Positions 7,088 through 15,874 are shown, counted from the stretch's first letter. The stretch: DNA of 64,000 nt from an uncultured Rickettsiales bacterium (GCA_900550565.1 URSG01000003.1:5802-69801); one strand, 5' to 3'. Notes: generated from the letters alone by a model not told the origin. Numbers and translations are program-made.

Positions 7088-7118
7088 TTTAATGATTAAA
7101 AGACTTTTAATTATTAAA
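7088..7118 (+). promoter_or_regulatory. Twin palindromic operator, probably for MarR
   Basis: Two perfect 13-bp palindromes, TTTAATGATTAAA (7088-7100) and TTTAATTATTAAA (7106-7118), differ only at the central base and are 18 bp centre to centre. They overlap the predicted transcription start of an operon that begins with a marR gene, the classic autoregulatory arrangement. Confidence 0.7.
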
Positions 7119-7158
7119 GGACTGTTCGGTTCACCTTGCTACAAAGGGGGGCATAAAT

Positions 7159-7608
7159 ATGATGCGCAAAGAATTTATTAGTTTATTGGAATCAAATATT
7201 TTAACATTGGACCGGTTGGCAGAACGGCTGCGCAAGGAGCCATTGGACGCTGGTCTGTATCCAAAAAATCAGATGACGGTATTGGTACGTCTGCACATGG
7301 GCGGACGGGCGCGATTGAAAGATATTGCGCGTCGCGAATTGGTGCCGGCACCGAATTTGTGTGCGACGTTTCGCAAACTGGAACGCGATGGTCTGGTGAC
7401 GCGGACGGTTGATGAAAACGACCGCCGTAATACGTGGTATGCATGCACGCCCGCAGGTGAAAAACTGGCGAGCAAGGCGATGGAATTATTTCGCAGTGCG
7501 ATTTGTCGCCTGTTTGAAAATATCGCACCTGATGACGAGGCGGCATTGACAGATGCGCTGAAAACAATGAATGAAATACTGACAAAGATGGAGTTAAAAA
7601 ATGTTTAA
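7159..7608 (+). CDS. MarR-family transcriptional regulator
   Basis: A 149-residue winged-helix protein. The core RLHMGGRARLKDIARRELVP, APNLCATFRKLERDGLVTRT and the wing VDENDRRNTWYACTPAGEKL match the MarR DNA-binding domain, including the DxRR/T wing signature (DENDRRNT). Helices at both ends would form the dimer interface. It is the first gene of an efflux operon and its stop overlaps the start of the TolC-type gene by 8 nt. It probably represses the operon through the two palindromes at 7088-7118 and is released by a small ligand of unknown identity. A GGGGGG-type SD lies upstream. Confidence 0.9.
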   Translation: MMRKEFISLLESNILTLDRLAERLRKEPLDAGLYPKNQMTVLVRLHMGGRARLKDIARRELVPAPNLCATFRKLERDGLVTRTVDENDRRNTWYACTPAGEKLASKAMELFRSAICRLFENIAPDDEAALTDALKTMNEILTKMELKNV

Positions 7609-8929
7609 AATCGGACGATTTGCTGCGTTTTTTTGTGGCATAGTCGCAGGGGTGGCAAATGCAAACGCGATGGATTTATCGCTGGCGACGGCTGTGGACA
7701 AGATTGTTGCCGAATCCCAGGATTTGAAAAAGGCCGACGCAAATGTTAAAAAGGCCCAGGCATCGCTGGATGCGGCGAACGCAAACCGTTGGTTTTCAGT
7801 TGACGGGACGGTGGGATATACGAATCTGATAAATGTTAAAAAGCCGTTTGATTCCTATGGTGTGGATTTAACCCCAGAAATGGGCGGTCTGTTGGCGCGT
7901 GTTTTGGGGACTGATATTGACCACCTGGAAATTCCAGATAATATTTTCACCGCAGGCGTCACAATAACCCAACCGATTTATACGTTTGGTAAAATTGGCA
8001 ACGCAGTTGACGGTGTGCGGTCTGCGATAAAGATGGCCGACGCCAGTCGTGAAATGACACTGCGTGCGGTTAAATACAGTGCTGCTGATATTTACTGGAC
8101 GGCCAAGATGACCGATGAAATCGTTAAAATATCAAAACAAGATTTGGATTCTGCGCGCAACGCAAAGAAAAGTTTAACATCGGCAGGACGCGCAAACCGC
8201 AGCAATTTGGTAAAGATTGAATCTGATATTGCCGCCAAAGAAATAAATCTGTCTGATGCAGAATTCAATCGTGATACTGCGCACAGAATGTTGAAAATTC
8301 TGGCCGGTATTGATATGAACGAAGAATTAAATTTGACCGATAATTTCCCGTCTGATTTTTCAGACCTGGGGGCCGGCGAATTGAAATCTACGCCACAATG
8401 GCGCGCATTAAACGAACAGGTTATGATGTATGAAAAACAGGCGCGTTCAAAACGTGCCGGGGCATACCCGACGTTGGCGGCGGTTGGTTCATACAGTTAT
8501 ATGGCACTGGACCAAAACTTCAATGATATGTTTGGTCATGATAATTCCCAGTCTGCGTATTGGGGTGTGGCATTGCAGGTGCCTATTTTCAGTGGTGGCG
8601 CGCATCGCGCAAATGCAACAATAGAGGCCATGAATGCCGAGGCTGCACACCAAGATTTGGACAAGGCGAAAAAGATGACGACCGAAGAATATTCGCGCGC
8701 AATCGCCAAATATAATCATCTGCGTGGCAATCTGAAAACATTGGAAAATGCGCGCAATTTGGCGGCCAAGGCATACGGAATTTCCAGTGACCGTTTTTCG
8801 GCCGGACAAACGTCTGCGGTTGAATTGGCCGAAGTGTCCGCCGGTCTGTATCAGTTAGATATGGCGTTGTTAAACGCAAAATACAACATACTGATGTCGG
8901 CAGAATCTGTGAAAAAGTTGGGTGAATAA
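7601..8929 (+). CDS. TolC-family outer-membrane efflux protein
   Basis: 442 residues with a signal peptide (MFKIGRFAAFFCGIVAGVAN then ANAMD). Two structurally repeated halves are each rich in long Ala/Lys/Asp helices (ADANVKKAQASLDAANANRW and KAKKMTTEEYSRAIAKYNHL), and the strand segments ITQPIYTFGKIG and ALQVPIFSGGAHRA mark the TolC barrel hairpins. It would form the trimeric outer-membrane duct for the RND pump encoded downstream. The start overlaps the end of marR by 8 nt, so translation is probably coupled. Confidence 0.92.
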   Translation: MFKIGRFAAFFCGIVAGVANANAMDLSLATAVDKIVAESQDLKKADANVKKAQASLDAANANRWFSVDGTVGYTNLINVKKPFDSYGVDLTPEMGGLLARVLGTDIDHLEIPDNIFTAGVTITQPIYTFGKIGNAVDGVRSAIKMADASREMTLRAVKYSAADIYWTAKMTDEIVKISKQDLDSARNAKKSLTSAGRANRSNLVKIESDIAAKEINLSDAEFNRDTAHRMLKILAGIDMNEELNLTDNFPSDFSDLGAGELKSTPQWRALNEQVMMYEKQARSKRAGAYPTLAAVGSYSYMALDQNFNDMFGHDNSQSAYWGVALQVPIFSGGAHRANATIEAMNAEAAHQDLDKAKKMTTEEYSRAIAKYNHLRGNLKTLENARNLAAKAYGISSDRFSAGQTSAVELAEVSAGLYQLDMALLNAKYNILMSAESVKKLGE

Positions 8930-8930
8930 T

Positions 8931-9560
8931 ATGAATACTGTAAAAAAACTGATTGCAAAAATAGATTGGTTGATTGCGCAAATGAAAACCCCACGTGGTC
9001 GCAAAATTACTGCGATTGCAGGTGTTTGTGTGATGGTATTGTGGGTTGCGTTTCGTTTTACCATGATTGGAATTGAACACGCGCGCCCTGTGTTTAATGC
9101 AACGCGTGATGCGGCGGAAAATGGCGTGCCGGTTGTGACGATGACGGTGACGCGCAGTGCCGGCGATTTGCGCGAACCAATCGCAATCAAAAATAATCGC
9201 GCCTATGTTTCGTCGGGTCGCGTGAATAAATTCGGTGTCGGTCAACACGTTGGCGATGGGGTGATTGTTTCTGTCGCAGGTGGAATTGACCTGGATTCTG
9301 GAATGTATGTTATTCGCACCCGTGGCGTGGCCGACGGTTTGCAGTATGCGAAATATCGCGCAACAGGATATTTTGTGCCAGTAGACGCCATAAACAACAA
9401 TGTTGTTATGGTTGCCGATGGCGATGTCGCACGTGCGCGCACCGTTCGTGTTGGTCGCCAGGACGATGAAAACGCACTGGTTGAATCAGGACTGCAAGAT
9501 GGTGACATTGTCATTTTGACGCACGTATCTGATGGCGACAAGATTCAAATCAAAAAATAA
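8931..9560 (+). CDS. Short RND periplasmic adaptor (membrane-fusion-like) protein
   Basis: About 209 residues. An N-terminal membrane anchor (ITAIAGVCVMVLWVAFRFTM) is followed by a lipoyl-like segment (GRVNKFGVGQHVGDGVIVSV) and a C-terminal beta region (TGYFVPVDAINNNVVMVADG then ARTVRVGRQDDENALVESGL and LQDGDIVIL) typical of adaptor membrane-proximal domains. Typical MFPs are 350-400 residues and carry an alpha-helical hairpin that reaches TolC. No coiled-coil hairpin is visible here. It lies between the tolC-like and RND genes, so its role as adaptor is inferred mainly from context. GTG at 8922 is an alternative start. ATG 8931 has better spacing from GGGTGA. Confidence 0.7.
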   Translation: MNTVKKLIAKIDWLIAQMKTPRGRKITAIAGVCVMVLWVAFRFTMIGIEHARPVFNATRDAAENGVPVVTMTVTRSAGDLREPIAIKNNRAYVSSGRVNKFGVGQHVGDGVIVSVAGGIDLDSGMYVIRTRGVADGLQYAKYRATGYFVPVDAINNNVVMVADGDVARARTVRVGRQDDENALVESGLQDGDIVILTHVSDGDKIQIKK

Positions 9561-9580
9561 AAAATGGGGAGATTACAGTT

Positions 9581-12500
9581 ATGTTAAAGTTTTTCGTTCG
9601 CAGACCTGTCACAACTGTTATGTTTGTTTTGTTATGGGTTGCGTTGGGGTTGGTATCATTTCCAAAGATGAACATTGAACGCACGCCGTCGTTGGATTTC
9701 CCGATGGTCACTGCGTCATTTATATATCCAGGTGCATCGCCTGCGGAAATTGAAACCCAGGTTATTAAAAAGGCCGAAGACGCTATGTCCGAAGTGGCCG
9801 GTCTGAAAAAATTGACCGCCCAGGCGTATGAAAATGGTGGCTATGTTATGGCCGAATTTAACTTGGGCGTGAACGTCAATGATAAATCCAGCGAGGTTAA
9901 GTCCAAGATTGACGCACTGTCGTCTGAATTCCCAGACGCACTGAAACAGCCTGTTGTTGAAAAATTAAATCCATTACAGGAATCGGTTGTGGACATTGTT
10001 CTGCGTGGTGCATCGCCCCGTGATATGCAGGAATATGTTGATAACGTCCTGTCTAATAAAATCACAGCAATCAAGGGCGTGGCCAGCGTATCTGTGTTCG
10101 GTGGCGAAGACCGTGCGGTGCGCGTTGAAATGAACCCAGAACTGATGGCGGCGCGTGGCGCAACCGTGACAGATGTTGTGACGGCATTGGCGGCGCGCAA
10201 TCTGAATGTCCCAGGCGGAAAAATTGAAACAACTGGGAACGCATCAAACGTTCGTTTTATTGGTGAATTTGAATCAGTGGATGAAATTGCAAACCTGCAT
10301 CTGACAACGGTTGAAGGGGCGCGTTTCAAACTGTCTGATGTTGCAACCGTGACAGATGCCGCCCGTGATGTTGAAACAGGCGCACGTTATAATGGTGAAC
10401 CTGTGGTTATCGCGTCTGTGGTCAAGGCGTCTGATGGTAATGCAATTAAAATTTCCCAGGCATTGCGTAAAAAAATGCCAGAATTGCAGGCAAATATGCA
10501 GACACGTTTCCCGAACGCGACGATGGAAATTATCGCTGATTCATCTACGGCGATATCGGACGAAACAAACAGTACAATTTGGGGTATCGTCCTGGGGATT
10601 GTGTTTACCGTATTGGTTCTGTTGGCGTTCACACGCAACTGGCGTTCAACCATTATCGCAGGTGTCGTGATTCCTGCGTCATTGGTTGCCGGATTCTTCT
10701 TTATGAACGGCAGTGGATTTACAATCAATGCGATGACACTGTTGGCGTATTCATCTGCGCTGGGGACACTGGTATCAAACGCGATTATTTTGATTGAATC
10801 TGCGTTGCAGGAAATGCGCGCCGGCAAAGACCCTGAAAACGCCGCTGTTGATGGAACGAAAAAGGTTGCAGTATCTGTGTTGGCCGGTGTCGGAACAAAC
10901 GTCGTGGTGTTCTTGCCGTTGGCGTTTATGAGTGGTATCGTTGGGCAATTTATGATTCAGTTTGGTCTGACTGTTGTGTATCTGACGCTGTTGTCATTGC
11001 TGTTCAGTTTCACACTGACCCCGATGATGATTGCCAAGATTTTGCGTCTGACGGGCGACAAAAACGCCAAGAAAAAACAGGCCGCACAAAAGCCCCAGGC
11101 TGTATCGCCGACAATGGAAAAATTACATCGCTGGTTTGATGTGCAGCATAATCATCCGTGGCGTGTAATCGGATTGGCGGTGGCGGTGTTTATCGGTTCT
11201 GTTATGTTGACCAAGTTTGTTGGTAATGAATTTGCGCCATCAACTGACGTAGATGAAATTACAATCACGGCGCGTGCGCCAATGGGGGCGACATTTGAAA
11301 AATCGCGCAGTATCGCCGAACAAATAGAAAACGAATTAAAACAATTCCCACAGGTCAAGGCGACATCTGTGAAAATCGGTGAACGTGGTCTGCAAAACAT
11401 CGCGATAAAGGCTGAATTGGTCGCGCGTGCAGATCGTGGTATCAGCGATAAAAAACTGGCGCGTCGTATTTTGCCACGTCTGGAAACAATCCCAGATGTT
11501 GAAATCCAAATTCACGCCGGTTCGTCAATGTCGTCATCGTCAACTGCGGATATTGTTTTGAATATCAAAGGCGAAGATGACGCAAAGCGCGAAGAATACG
11601 CAACGCGCGTCCTGGAAATGATAAACCAGGTTCCCGAAGTGCAAAGTGCGGTGCGCGCCCAGCAGACCCCGGGTCGCGAAATTCGCTTTGTCCCAGATGA
11701 AGATAAAATGAATTTCTGGGGGGTCAAGAATTCTTATGCAGGGACAACATTGCGAACCGCGTTGTATGGTAATGACGATTACAAATACAAAGAAAATGGC
11801 GAAGAATATCCGATTATTTTGGAATTTGCACGCCCATTTAAAACCGCGGAAATGTTTGACAATGTATACGTGAATTCGCAAAAGGGTATGGTCGCGTTGT
11901 CGTCGCTGGGTAAAATTGAAAACGTTGCGGCAACCCCGAACATCAGCCGTCTGGATAAAAACAGAATTACCGAAATTGACATCAATATTGGTAAATCAAC
12001 ACTGGGACCGGTCCAGGCAAAAATCCAGGCTGGGCTGGACGCGATGAACTGGGACGCAGGTTATAGCGCGGAATTCGGTGGTATGTCGGAAATCCAGGAC
12101 GAAACAACCGGCGAAATTGCCCAGGCGTTCTTGCTGGCGACAGTATTGACATTTATGTTGTTGGCGGCGATTATGAATTCGTTGGCGCATCCATTTACGA
12201 TTGCGACATCAATTCTGACATCGTTCACAGGCGTGTTTATCGTTCTGTTCTTGACCGGTGCGACGATGAACGTTGGTGCTATGTTGGCGTTCGTTATGTT
12301 GGTCGGATTGGTGGTGAACAATAATATTCTGTTGTTGGAACCAACAATCGGGCGTATCAACAATGGTCAAAGTGCATACGACGCATTGTGGGCGGAAATA
12401 AACGACAAGCGTTATATGATTTTGATGACGTCTATTGCGGTTATTACCGGTATGATGCCCCAGTTGTGGTCAACTGATGGTATGAAGGTCGCAATGGCTG

Positions 12501-12610
12501 CGGTTATGATTGGTGGTATGATGGCCAGTTTGATATTTACATTTACACTGACCCCGGCATTGTTCTTTTTAATAGAACGTGCGCGCCAACGCGTGTCGCG
12601 TAAAAAATAA
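9581..12610 (+). CDS. RND-family transporter (AcrB/HAE1-like) with altered proton relay
   Basis: 1009 residues with the standard layout: TM1 after MLKFFVRRPVTTVMFVLLWV, two large periplasmic loops (about 35-330 and 555-860), and TM clusters 332-490 and 865-1000. The family segments PGASPAEIETQVIKKAED and GGEDRAVRVEMNPELMAARG are clear. The TM4 proton-relay pair, normally Asp-Asp in LVVDDAI, reads V-S-N-A-I (Ser399, Asn400), and the TM10 Lys (AKNAI in AcrB) aligns with Asn913 in VVNNNILL. The protein therefore lacks the three charged relay residues of AcrB. The gene is intact and well preserved, so this looks like an altered energy-coupling mode rather than decay. Substrate unknown. Confidence 0.88.
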   Translation: MLKFFVRRPVTTVMFVLLWVALGLVSFPKMNIERTPSLDFPMVTASFIYPGASPAEIETQVIKKAEDAMSEVAGLKKLTAQAYENGGYVMAEFNLGVNVNDKSSEVKSKIDALSSEFPDALKQPVVEKLNPLQESVVDIVLRGASPRDMQEYVDNVLSNKITAIKGVASVSVFGGEDRAVRVEMNPELMAARGATVTDVVTALAARNLNVPGGKIETTGNASNVRFIGEFESVDEIANLHLTTVEGARFKLSDVATVTDAARDVETGARYNGEPVVIASVVKASDGNAIKISQALRKKMPELQANMQTRFPNATMEIIADSSTAISDETNSTIWGIVLGIVFTVLVLLAFTRNWRSTIIAGVVIPASLVAGFFFMNGSGFTINAMTLLAYSSALGTLVSNAIILIESALQEMRAGKDPENAAVDGTKKVAVSVLAGVGTNVVVFLPLAFMSGIVGQFMIQFGLTVVYLTLLSLLFSFTLTPMMIAKILRLTGDKNAKKKQAAQKPQAVSPTMEKLHRWFDVQHNHPWRVIGLAVAVFIGSVMLTKFVGNEFAPSTDVDEITITARAPMGATFEKSRSIAEQIENELKQFPQVKATSVKIGERGLQNIAIKAELVARADRGISDKKLARRILPRLETIPDVEIQIHAGSSMSSSSTADIVLNIKGEDDAKREEYATRVLEMINQVPEVQSAVRAQQTPGREIRFVPDEDKMNFWGVKNSYAGTTLRTALYGNDDYKYKENGEEYPIILEFARPFKTAEMFDNVYVNSQKGMVALSSLGKIENVAATPNISRLDKNRITEIDINIGKSTLGPVQAKIQAGLDAMNWDAGYSAEFGGMSEIQDETTGEIAQAFLLATVLTFMLLAAIMNSLAHPFTIATSILTSFTGVFIVLFLTGATMNVGAMLAFVMLVGLVVNNNILLLEPTIGRINNGQSAYDALWAEINDKRYMILMTSIAVITGMMPQLWSTDGMKVAMAAVMIGGMMASLIFTFTLTPALFFLIERARQRVSRKK

Positions 12611-12616
12611 CCACGA

Positions 12617-12640
12617 CGGGGCATAATGCCCCGTTTTTTT
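12617..12640 (+). terminator. Efflux operon terminator
   Basis: CGGGGC/GCCCCG stem with ATAAT-type loop followed by seven or more T residues. Confidence 0.85.
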
Positions 12641-12641
12641 A

Positions 12642-12669
12642 TTGCCCAACGCGCAAAGCCTGGTATAAT
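12642..12669 (+). promoter_or_regulatory. Predicted promoter of the HAD phosphatase gene
   Basis: TTGCCC (12642-12647), 16 nt, TATAAT (12664-12669). The mRNA would have a short leader with an AAAAGGA ribosome-binding site before ATG 12698. Confidence 0.55.
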
Positions 12670-12697
12670 ACGCCCGAAATATCAAAAGGATTTGTAT

Positions 12698-13300
12698 ATG
12701 TTGATGAAGCAAGATGTTGTTGTTTTTGATTTTGACGGAACGCTGTCGGCGCGTGATTCTAATGTGGAATTTGGGCGGTATTGTTTTCGCCACTCGTTTC
12801 GGCCGTGGTTGTTTTTGCCATTGATGGGTGTGGCATTGATTGCGCGTGCGTTTAATCCGGCTGGGCTGTGGTGGCGCGAAAGTATGCGTCGCTTTTTAAC
12901 CGCAGATATGGTTCGTAAATTTGCACCTGATTTTATCAAACTGCATAAAATGGAACGCTTTGGCTGGGCCAAAGAACAGGTTGCCGCAGAACGCGCCGCC
13001 GGACGTCGGGTGGTGCTGGTTTCGGCCAGTACGGATTACTTGGTGCCGCAACTGGTGCGTGATATAAAATTTGATGTGGTTTTGACATCACAGATGGACG
13101 CGACCAAACCGTGGAAATATAAATTCTTGTGCTGGGGCGCGAACAAGGTTGTCGCGCTGGACGCGTGGGCGGCAAAAAACAAAATTATACCGCGCGTCGT
13201 GCGCAGTTATTCGGACAGTCCGTCTGATATGCCGATGATGGAAATTGCCGCGGAACAGGTTTGGGTTGACGCAAAAACAGGATTGCGAAAACATGCCTAG
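12698..13300 (+). CDS. HAD-superfamily (subfamily IB, PSPase-like) phosphatase
   Basis: 200 residues from ATG 12698, chosen because AAAAGGA lies 8 nt upstream and the -10 box rules out earlier starts. Motif I is VVFDFDGTLSARDS (nucleophile Asp and acid/base Asp), motif II is VLVSAST, and motif III/IV are the Lys in DATKPWKYKF and SYSDSPSDMPMM. The cap region contains a hydrophobic segment (FLPLMGVALIARAF). HAD-IB proteins dephosphorylate phosphoserine or lipid-linked phosphates, and the actual substrate is not evident. It stands alone between two terminators. Confidence 0.85.
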   Translation: MLMKQDVVVFDFDGTLSARDSNVEFGRYCFRHSFRPWLFLPLMGVALIARAFNPAGLWWRESMRRFLTADMVRKFAPDFIKLHKMERFGWAKEQVAAERAAGRRVVLVSASTDYLVPQLVRDIKFDVVLTSQMDATKPWKYKFLCWGANKVVALDAWAAKNKIIPRVVRSYSDSPSDMPMMEIAAEQVWVDAKTGLRKHA

Positions 13301-13322
13301 GGCGCGCGCGAAATAAATCCGT

Positions 13323-13328
13323 TATAAT
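13323..13328 (+). promoter_or_regulatory. -10 box six nucleotides before a start codon
   Basis: TATAAT at 13323-13328 is followed by 6 nt and ATG 13335, predicting a leaderless mRNA. The -35 region is weak. Confidence 0.5.
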
Positions 13329-13334
13329 CGTCGT

Positions 13335-13604
13335 ATGGTTATGACGGATTTTTTATATGATTTTTCGGTCGGCATTGCATGTGCATTGATTGGTGCGTTG
13401 ATAAGTATATTGCTATCGCGTCGTAAAACGCGTCGCCTGACCAGTGAAATTGTCCTGCGTCGTCATGATTTAGACGCATTGCGATTGGAAAATAATAGAT
13501 TGCTGGAAACAATCAAGAACCGCGAAACGCAAATACTGGAATTGCAAAAGAAAATATTGGATAACCATAAAAAATCAATTTGCAAAAAAACACGTCGTAA
13601 ATAA
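13335..13604 (+). CDS. Small membrane-anchored coiled-coil protein, 89 aa
   Basis: An N-terminal transmembrane helix (VGIACALIGALISILLS, residues 12-28) is followed by a basic stop-transfer (RRKTRR) and a charged helical tail with heptad character (RLENNRLLETIKNRETQILE), ending in a Lys/Arg cluster. The layout is like that of the N-terminal part of the neighbouring RmuC or of FtsB/FtsL-type small proteins, but I do not recognise a family. It probably faces the cytoplasm. No SD precedes the ATG. The -10 box 6 nt upstream supports leaderless translation. It converges on rmuC through a shared terminator. Confidence 0.65.
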   Translation: MVMTDFLYDFSVGIACALIGALISILLSRRKTRRLTSEIVLRRHDLDALRLENNRLLETIKNRETQILELQKKILDNHKKSICKKTRRK

Positions 13605-13632
13605 AAACGTCCGTCAAAGCGGACGTTTTTTT
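13603..13632. terminator. Bidirectional terminator between convergent genes
   Basis: AAAAACGTCCG and CGGACGTTTTTTT pair around a 6-nt loop, ending both the small coiled-coil gene and rmuC. Confidence 0.85.
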
Positions 13633-13640
13633 ATTGCAAT

Positions 13641-14519
13641 TTAATCTTCGCCAAAATCCATATCGCGCAATTTTTCGGCGCGTGGCGTGATTTTATCAAC
13701 AGATGTTTGCAGTTGTTCTATGTCGGTTGTTGCCTGGTTAAAGTGTTGTGATACGCGCGCCGCGCGGTCAGACAAACGCCCCAGGTCGGTCAGCAGCATA
13801 TCCAGTTCCTTTTTTATCTTGGCCGCGACGCGTTTGATTTTTATGTCAGATAATACTGCGCGAATTGTGTTCAATGTTGCCCACAGTGTTGACGGCGACA
13901 CAATAAATACTTTGCGACGCGCAGCATATTCAATCGCGCCCGGAAATTCACGATGCAGTGTTTCAAATATTGATTCAGACGCAATAAACATCATAGCAGA
14001 ATCTGCGGTTTTGCCGGGTATAATATATTTTTCGGCAATGGCATCAATATGCTTGCGCACGTCCAGTTCAAACTGTTTTCGTGCCGCGCCATCGTTGGCG
14101 TCTGATTGCATACGGTTAAATGATTCCAGTGGAAATTTACTGTCAATTATCATATCGCCCGGCGGATACGGCAGGCGTATAACACAATCTGGTCGCACGC
14201 CAGTATCCATTACAACCTGGAACGCGTATGTTTCAGGTGGCATAATATCGGCAACTAAATCGGCCAGTTGACGTTCACCAAATGTTCCGCGTGCCTGTTT
14301 GTTGCCCATCAAAATATTTTTGAAATTCGCAATGTCGCCACTGATATTTTTCAATTCTATTGCGTTTTGCGACAATGCGCCCAGCCGTTCGGCCAACCGT
14401 TCGCGCAGACGGGCGTTGTCTTCGCGCAGGGCGGAAATGTCCACCGTCGGACGGCGCATTAAAATCGCCATCAATAATCCAATTATAATAAACAGCAGTA
14501 AAAAAATATAAGTTGTCAT
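13641..14519 (-). CDS. rmuC: DNA recombination protein RmuC
   Basis: 292 residues from ATG 14519, which has GGAAAG 6 nt upstream. An N-terminal membrane anchor (TTYIFLLLFIIIGLLMAILM) precedes a coiled coil (LREDNARLRERLAERLGAL) and the conserved RmuC core, visible as RGTFGERQLADLVADIM, VRPDCVIRLP, MIIDSKFPLESF and KVFIVSPSTLWATLNTIRAV. RmuC limits inversions and recombination at short inverted repeats, and the core has a nuclease-like fold. It is shorter than the E. coli protein (about 475 residues) because the coiled-coil region is reduced. It is divergent from def. Confidence 0.93.
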   Translation of the reverse strand: MTTYIFLLLFIIIGLLMAILMRRPTVDISALREDNARLRERLAERLGALSQNAIELKNISGDIANFKNILMGNKQARGTFGERQLADLVADIMPPETYAFQVVMDTGVRPDCVIRLPYPPGDMIIDSKFPLESFNRMQSDANDGAARKQFELDVRKHIDAIAEKYIIPGKTADSAMMFIASESIFETLHREFPGAIEYAARRKVFIVSPSTLWATLNTIRAVLSDIKIKRVAAKIKKELDMLLTDLGRLSDRAARVSQHFNQATTDIEQLQTSVDKITPRAEKLRDMDFGED

Positions 14520-14561
14520 TTGTCTTTCCTTTGCTAAAATCAATTATAAGAGGATTTATAA

Positions 14562-15065
14562 ATGTTGCAAATGAAACTTTGTGGGGATTTGGTTTTGCGC
14601 GAAAAATGTGCGCCAATTACTGAAATTACCCCCGAAATACTGAATACTATGGACGAAATGATTGGTATGATGCGGGACCAGTCGGGGGTTGGTCTGGCCG
14701 CGCCCCAGGTCGGCATTTTGCAACGTTTTTTGATTATGATGGACCCAGATACTGAAACCGTGTTCAAGATGATAAATCCCAAAATCATCTCGCACAGTGC
14801 GGAAACCTGCAAAATGGAAGAGGGGTGCCTGTCCGTGTTGGGGCCAGATAATTTGCCGGTGTATTCGCACGTCACGCGCCCGTCATCGGTGGTGGTTGAA
14901 TGGACAGATGAAAATGGCACACCCCAGGGGGCAAAGATGTCTGGGTTGCCGGCGCGAATTGTCCAGCACGAAACAGATCATCTGGACGGCAAGTTGTTTA
15001 TTGACTATCTGTCGCCGGTTCATCGCGAAATGGTTATGCGCAAGGTCAGGAAACGTAAATTATGA
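14562..15065 (+). CDS. def: Peptide deformylase
   Basis: 167 residues. The three deformylase motifs are present: GVGLAAPQVG, EEGCLSV (metal-ligand Cys) and QHETDHLDG (the HExxH metal site). It removes the formyl group from the N-terminal Met of new proteins using Fe2+ or a similar metal. AGAGGA lies 8 nt upstream of the start. The stop overlaps the start of fmt by ATGA, the usual def-fmt arrangement, so formylation and deformylation genes are coupled. Confidence 0.97.
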   Translation: MLQMKLCGDLVLREKCAPITEITPEILNTMDEMIGMMRDQSGVGLAAPQVGILQRFLIMMDPDTETVFKMINPKIISHSAETCKMEEGCLSVLGPDNLPVYSHVTRPSSVVVEWTDENGTPQGAKMSGLPARIVQHETDHLDGKLFIDYLSPVHREMVMRKVRKRKL

Positions 15066-15871
15066 AATTAGTTTTAATGGGGACACCAGAATTTGTTGTG
15101 CCAATCTTTGACGCGATTTATAACGCCGGACACGAAATTATGGCGGTATTTACCCGTGGGCCAAAACCGGTTGGACGCAAACAGGTGCTGACTAAATCGC
15201 CGGTGCAACTGTGGGCCGAATCAAAAAATCTGGCTGTGTTTAATCGCGTGTCTGAATATAATTTTTCGCCAGATATGGTTGTTGTTGTGTCGTATGGGGT
15301 AATTCTGCGCGATAATGTTTTGTCGTCTGCGCCGTGCGTCAATATTCACCCAAGTGATTTGCCAAAATATCGCGGCCCGTCACCAATTAAAACCGCAATC
15401 TATAACGGCGATACGCACAGCACAGTGTGCCTGATGCAAATTACCGCCGAAATGGACGCCGGTGATGTTTTAATGCGACGCGATTTTGAAATTGGTGAAA
15501 ATGATACAAACGACGACATTGAATCACGTGTGTCAAAAATTGGGGCAGAAATGCTGACCGAATATTTGGCGAACCCGTCTGGGTATGCGCCGGTCGCACA
15601 AACTGGCACGCCGACATTTACGCATAAATGGTCGGGCGCAGATGAAATTATTGATTGGTCGCGTGGCGCACGCAATATTCATAACCAGGTTCGCGCGCTG
15701 GGGGCGGGGCGCACAAAAATCAACGGCATTGATGTCAAGATTTTGCGTACGCGCATTGCGCCAAATGGTGAATTGGAAATATTACAGATTCAACCGGCCG
15801 GCAAAAAGCCGATGGATTGGAAAAGTTTTACAAACGGTCTGCGTGGCGAATCTATAAAAATAGGGGAATAA
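15062..15871 (+). CDS. fmt: Methionyl-tRNA formyltransferase (short form)
   Basis: 269 residues against a usual length of about 310. The N-terminal formyltransferase fold shows the GTPEF start, the catalytic Asn/His in VNIHPSDLP (family NxHxSLLP), KYRGPSPI and the Asp in ITAEMDAGDVL. The usual LDTGD stretch is shortened here. The C-terminal tRNA-binding domain (residues about 190-269, RGARNIHNQVRALGAGRTKI) is reduced. It formylates Met-tRNAi with 10-formyl-THF. It overlaps def by 4 nt and is followed 3 nt later by a small Cys-rich gene and then truA. Confidence 0.93.
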   Translation: MKLVLMGTPEFVVPIFDAIYNAGHEIMAVFTRGPKPVGRKQVLTKSPVQLWAESKNLAVFNRVSEYNFSPDMVVVVSYGVILRDNVLSSAPCVNIHPSDLPKYRGPSPIKTAIYNGDTHSTVCLMQITAEMDAGDVLMRRDFEIGENDTNDDIESRVSKIGAEMLTEYLANPSGYAPVAQTGTPTFTHKWSGADEIIDWSRGARNIHNQVRALGAGRTKINGIDVKILRTRIAPNGELEILQIQPAGKKPMDWKSFTNGLRGESIKIGE

Positions 15872-15874
15872 ATT

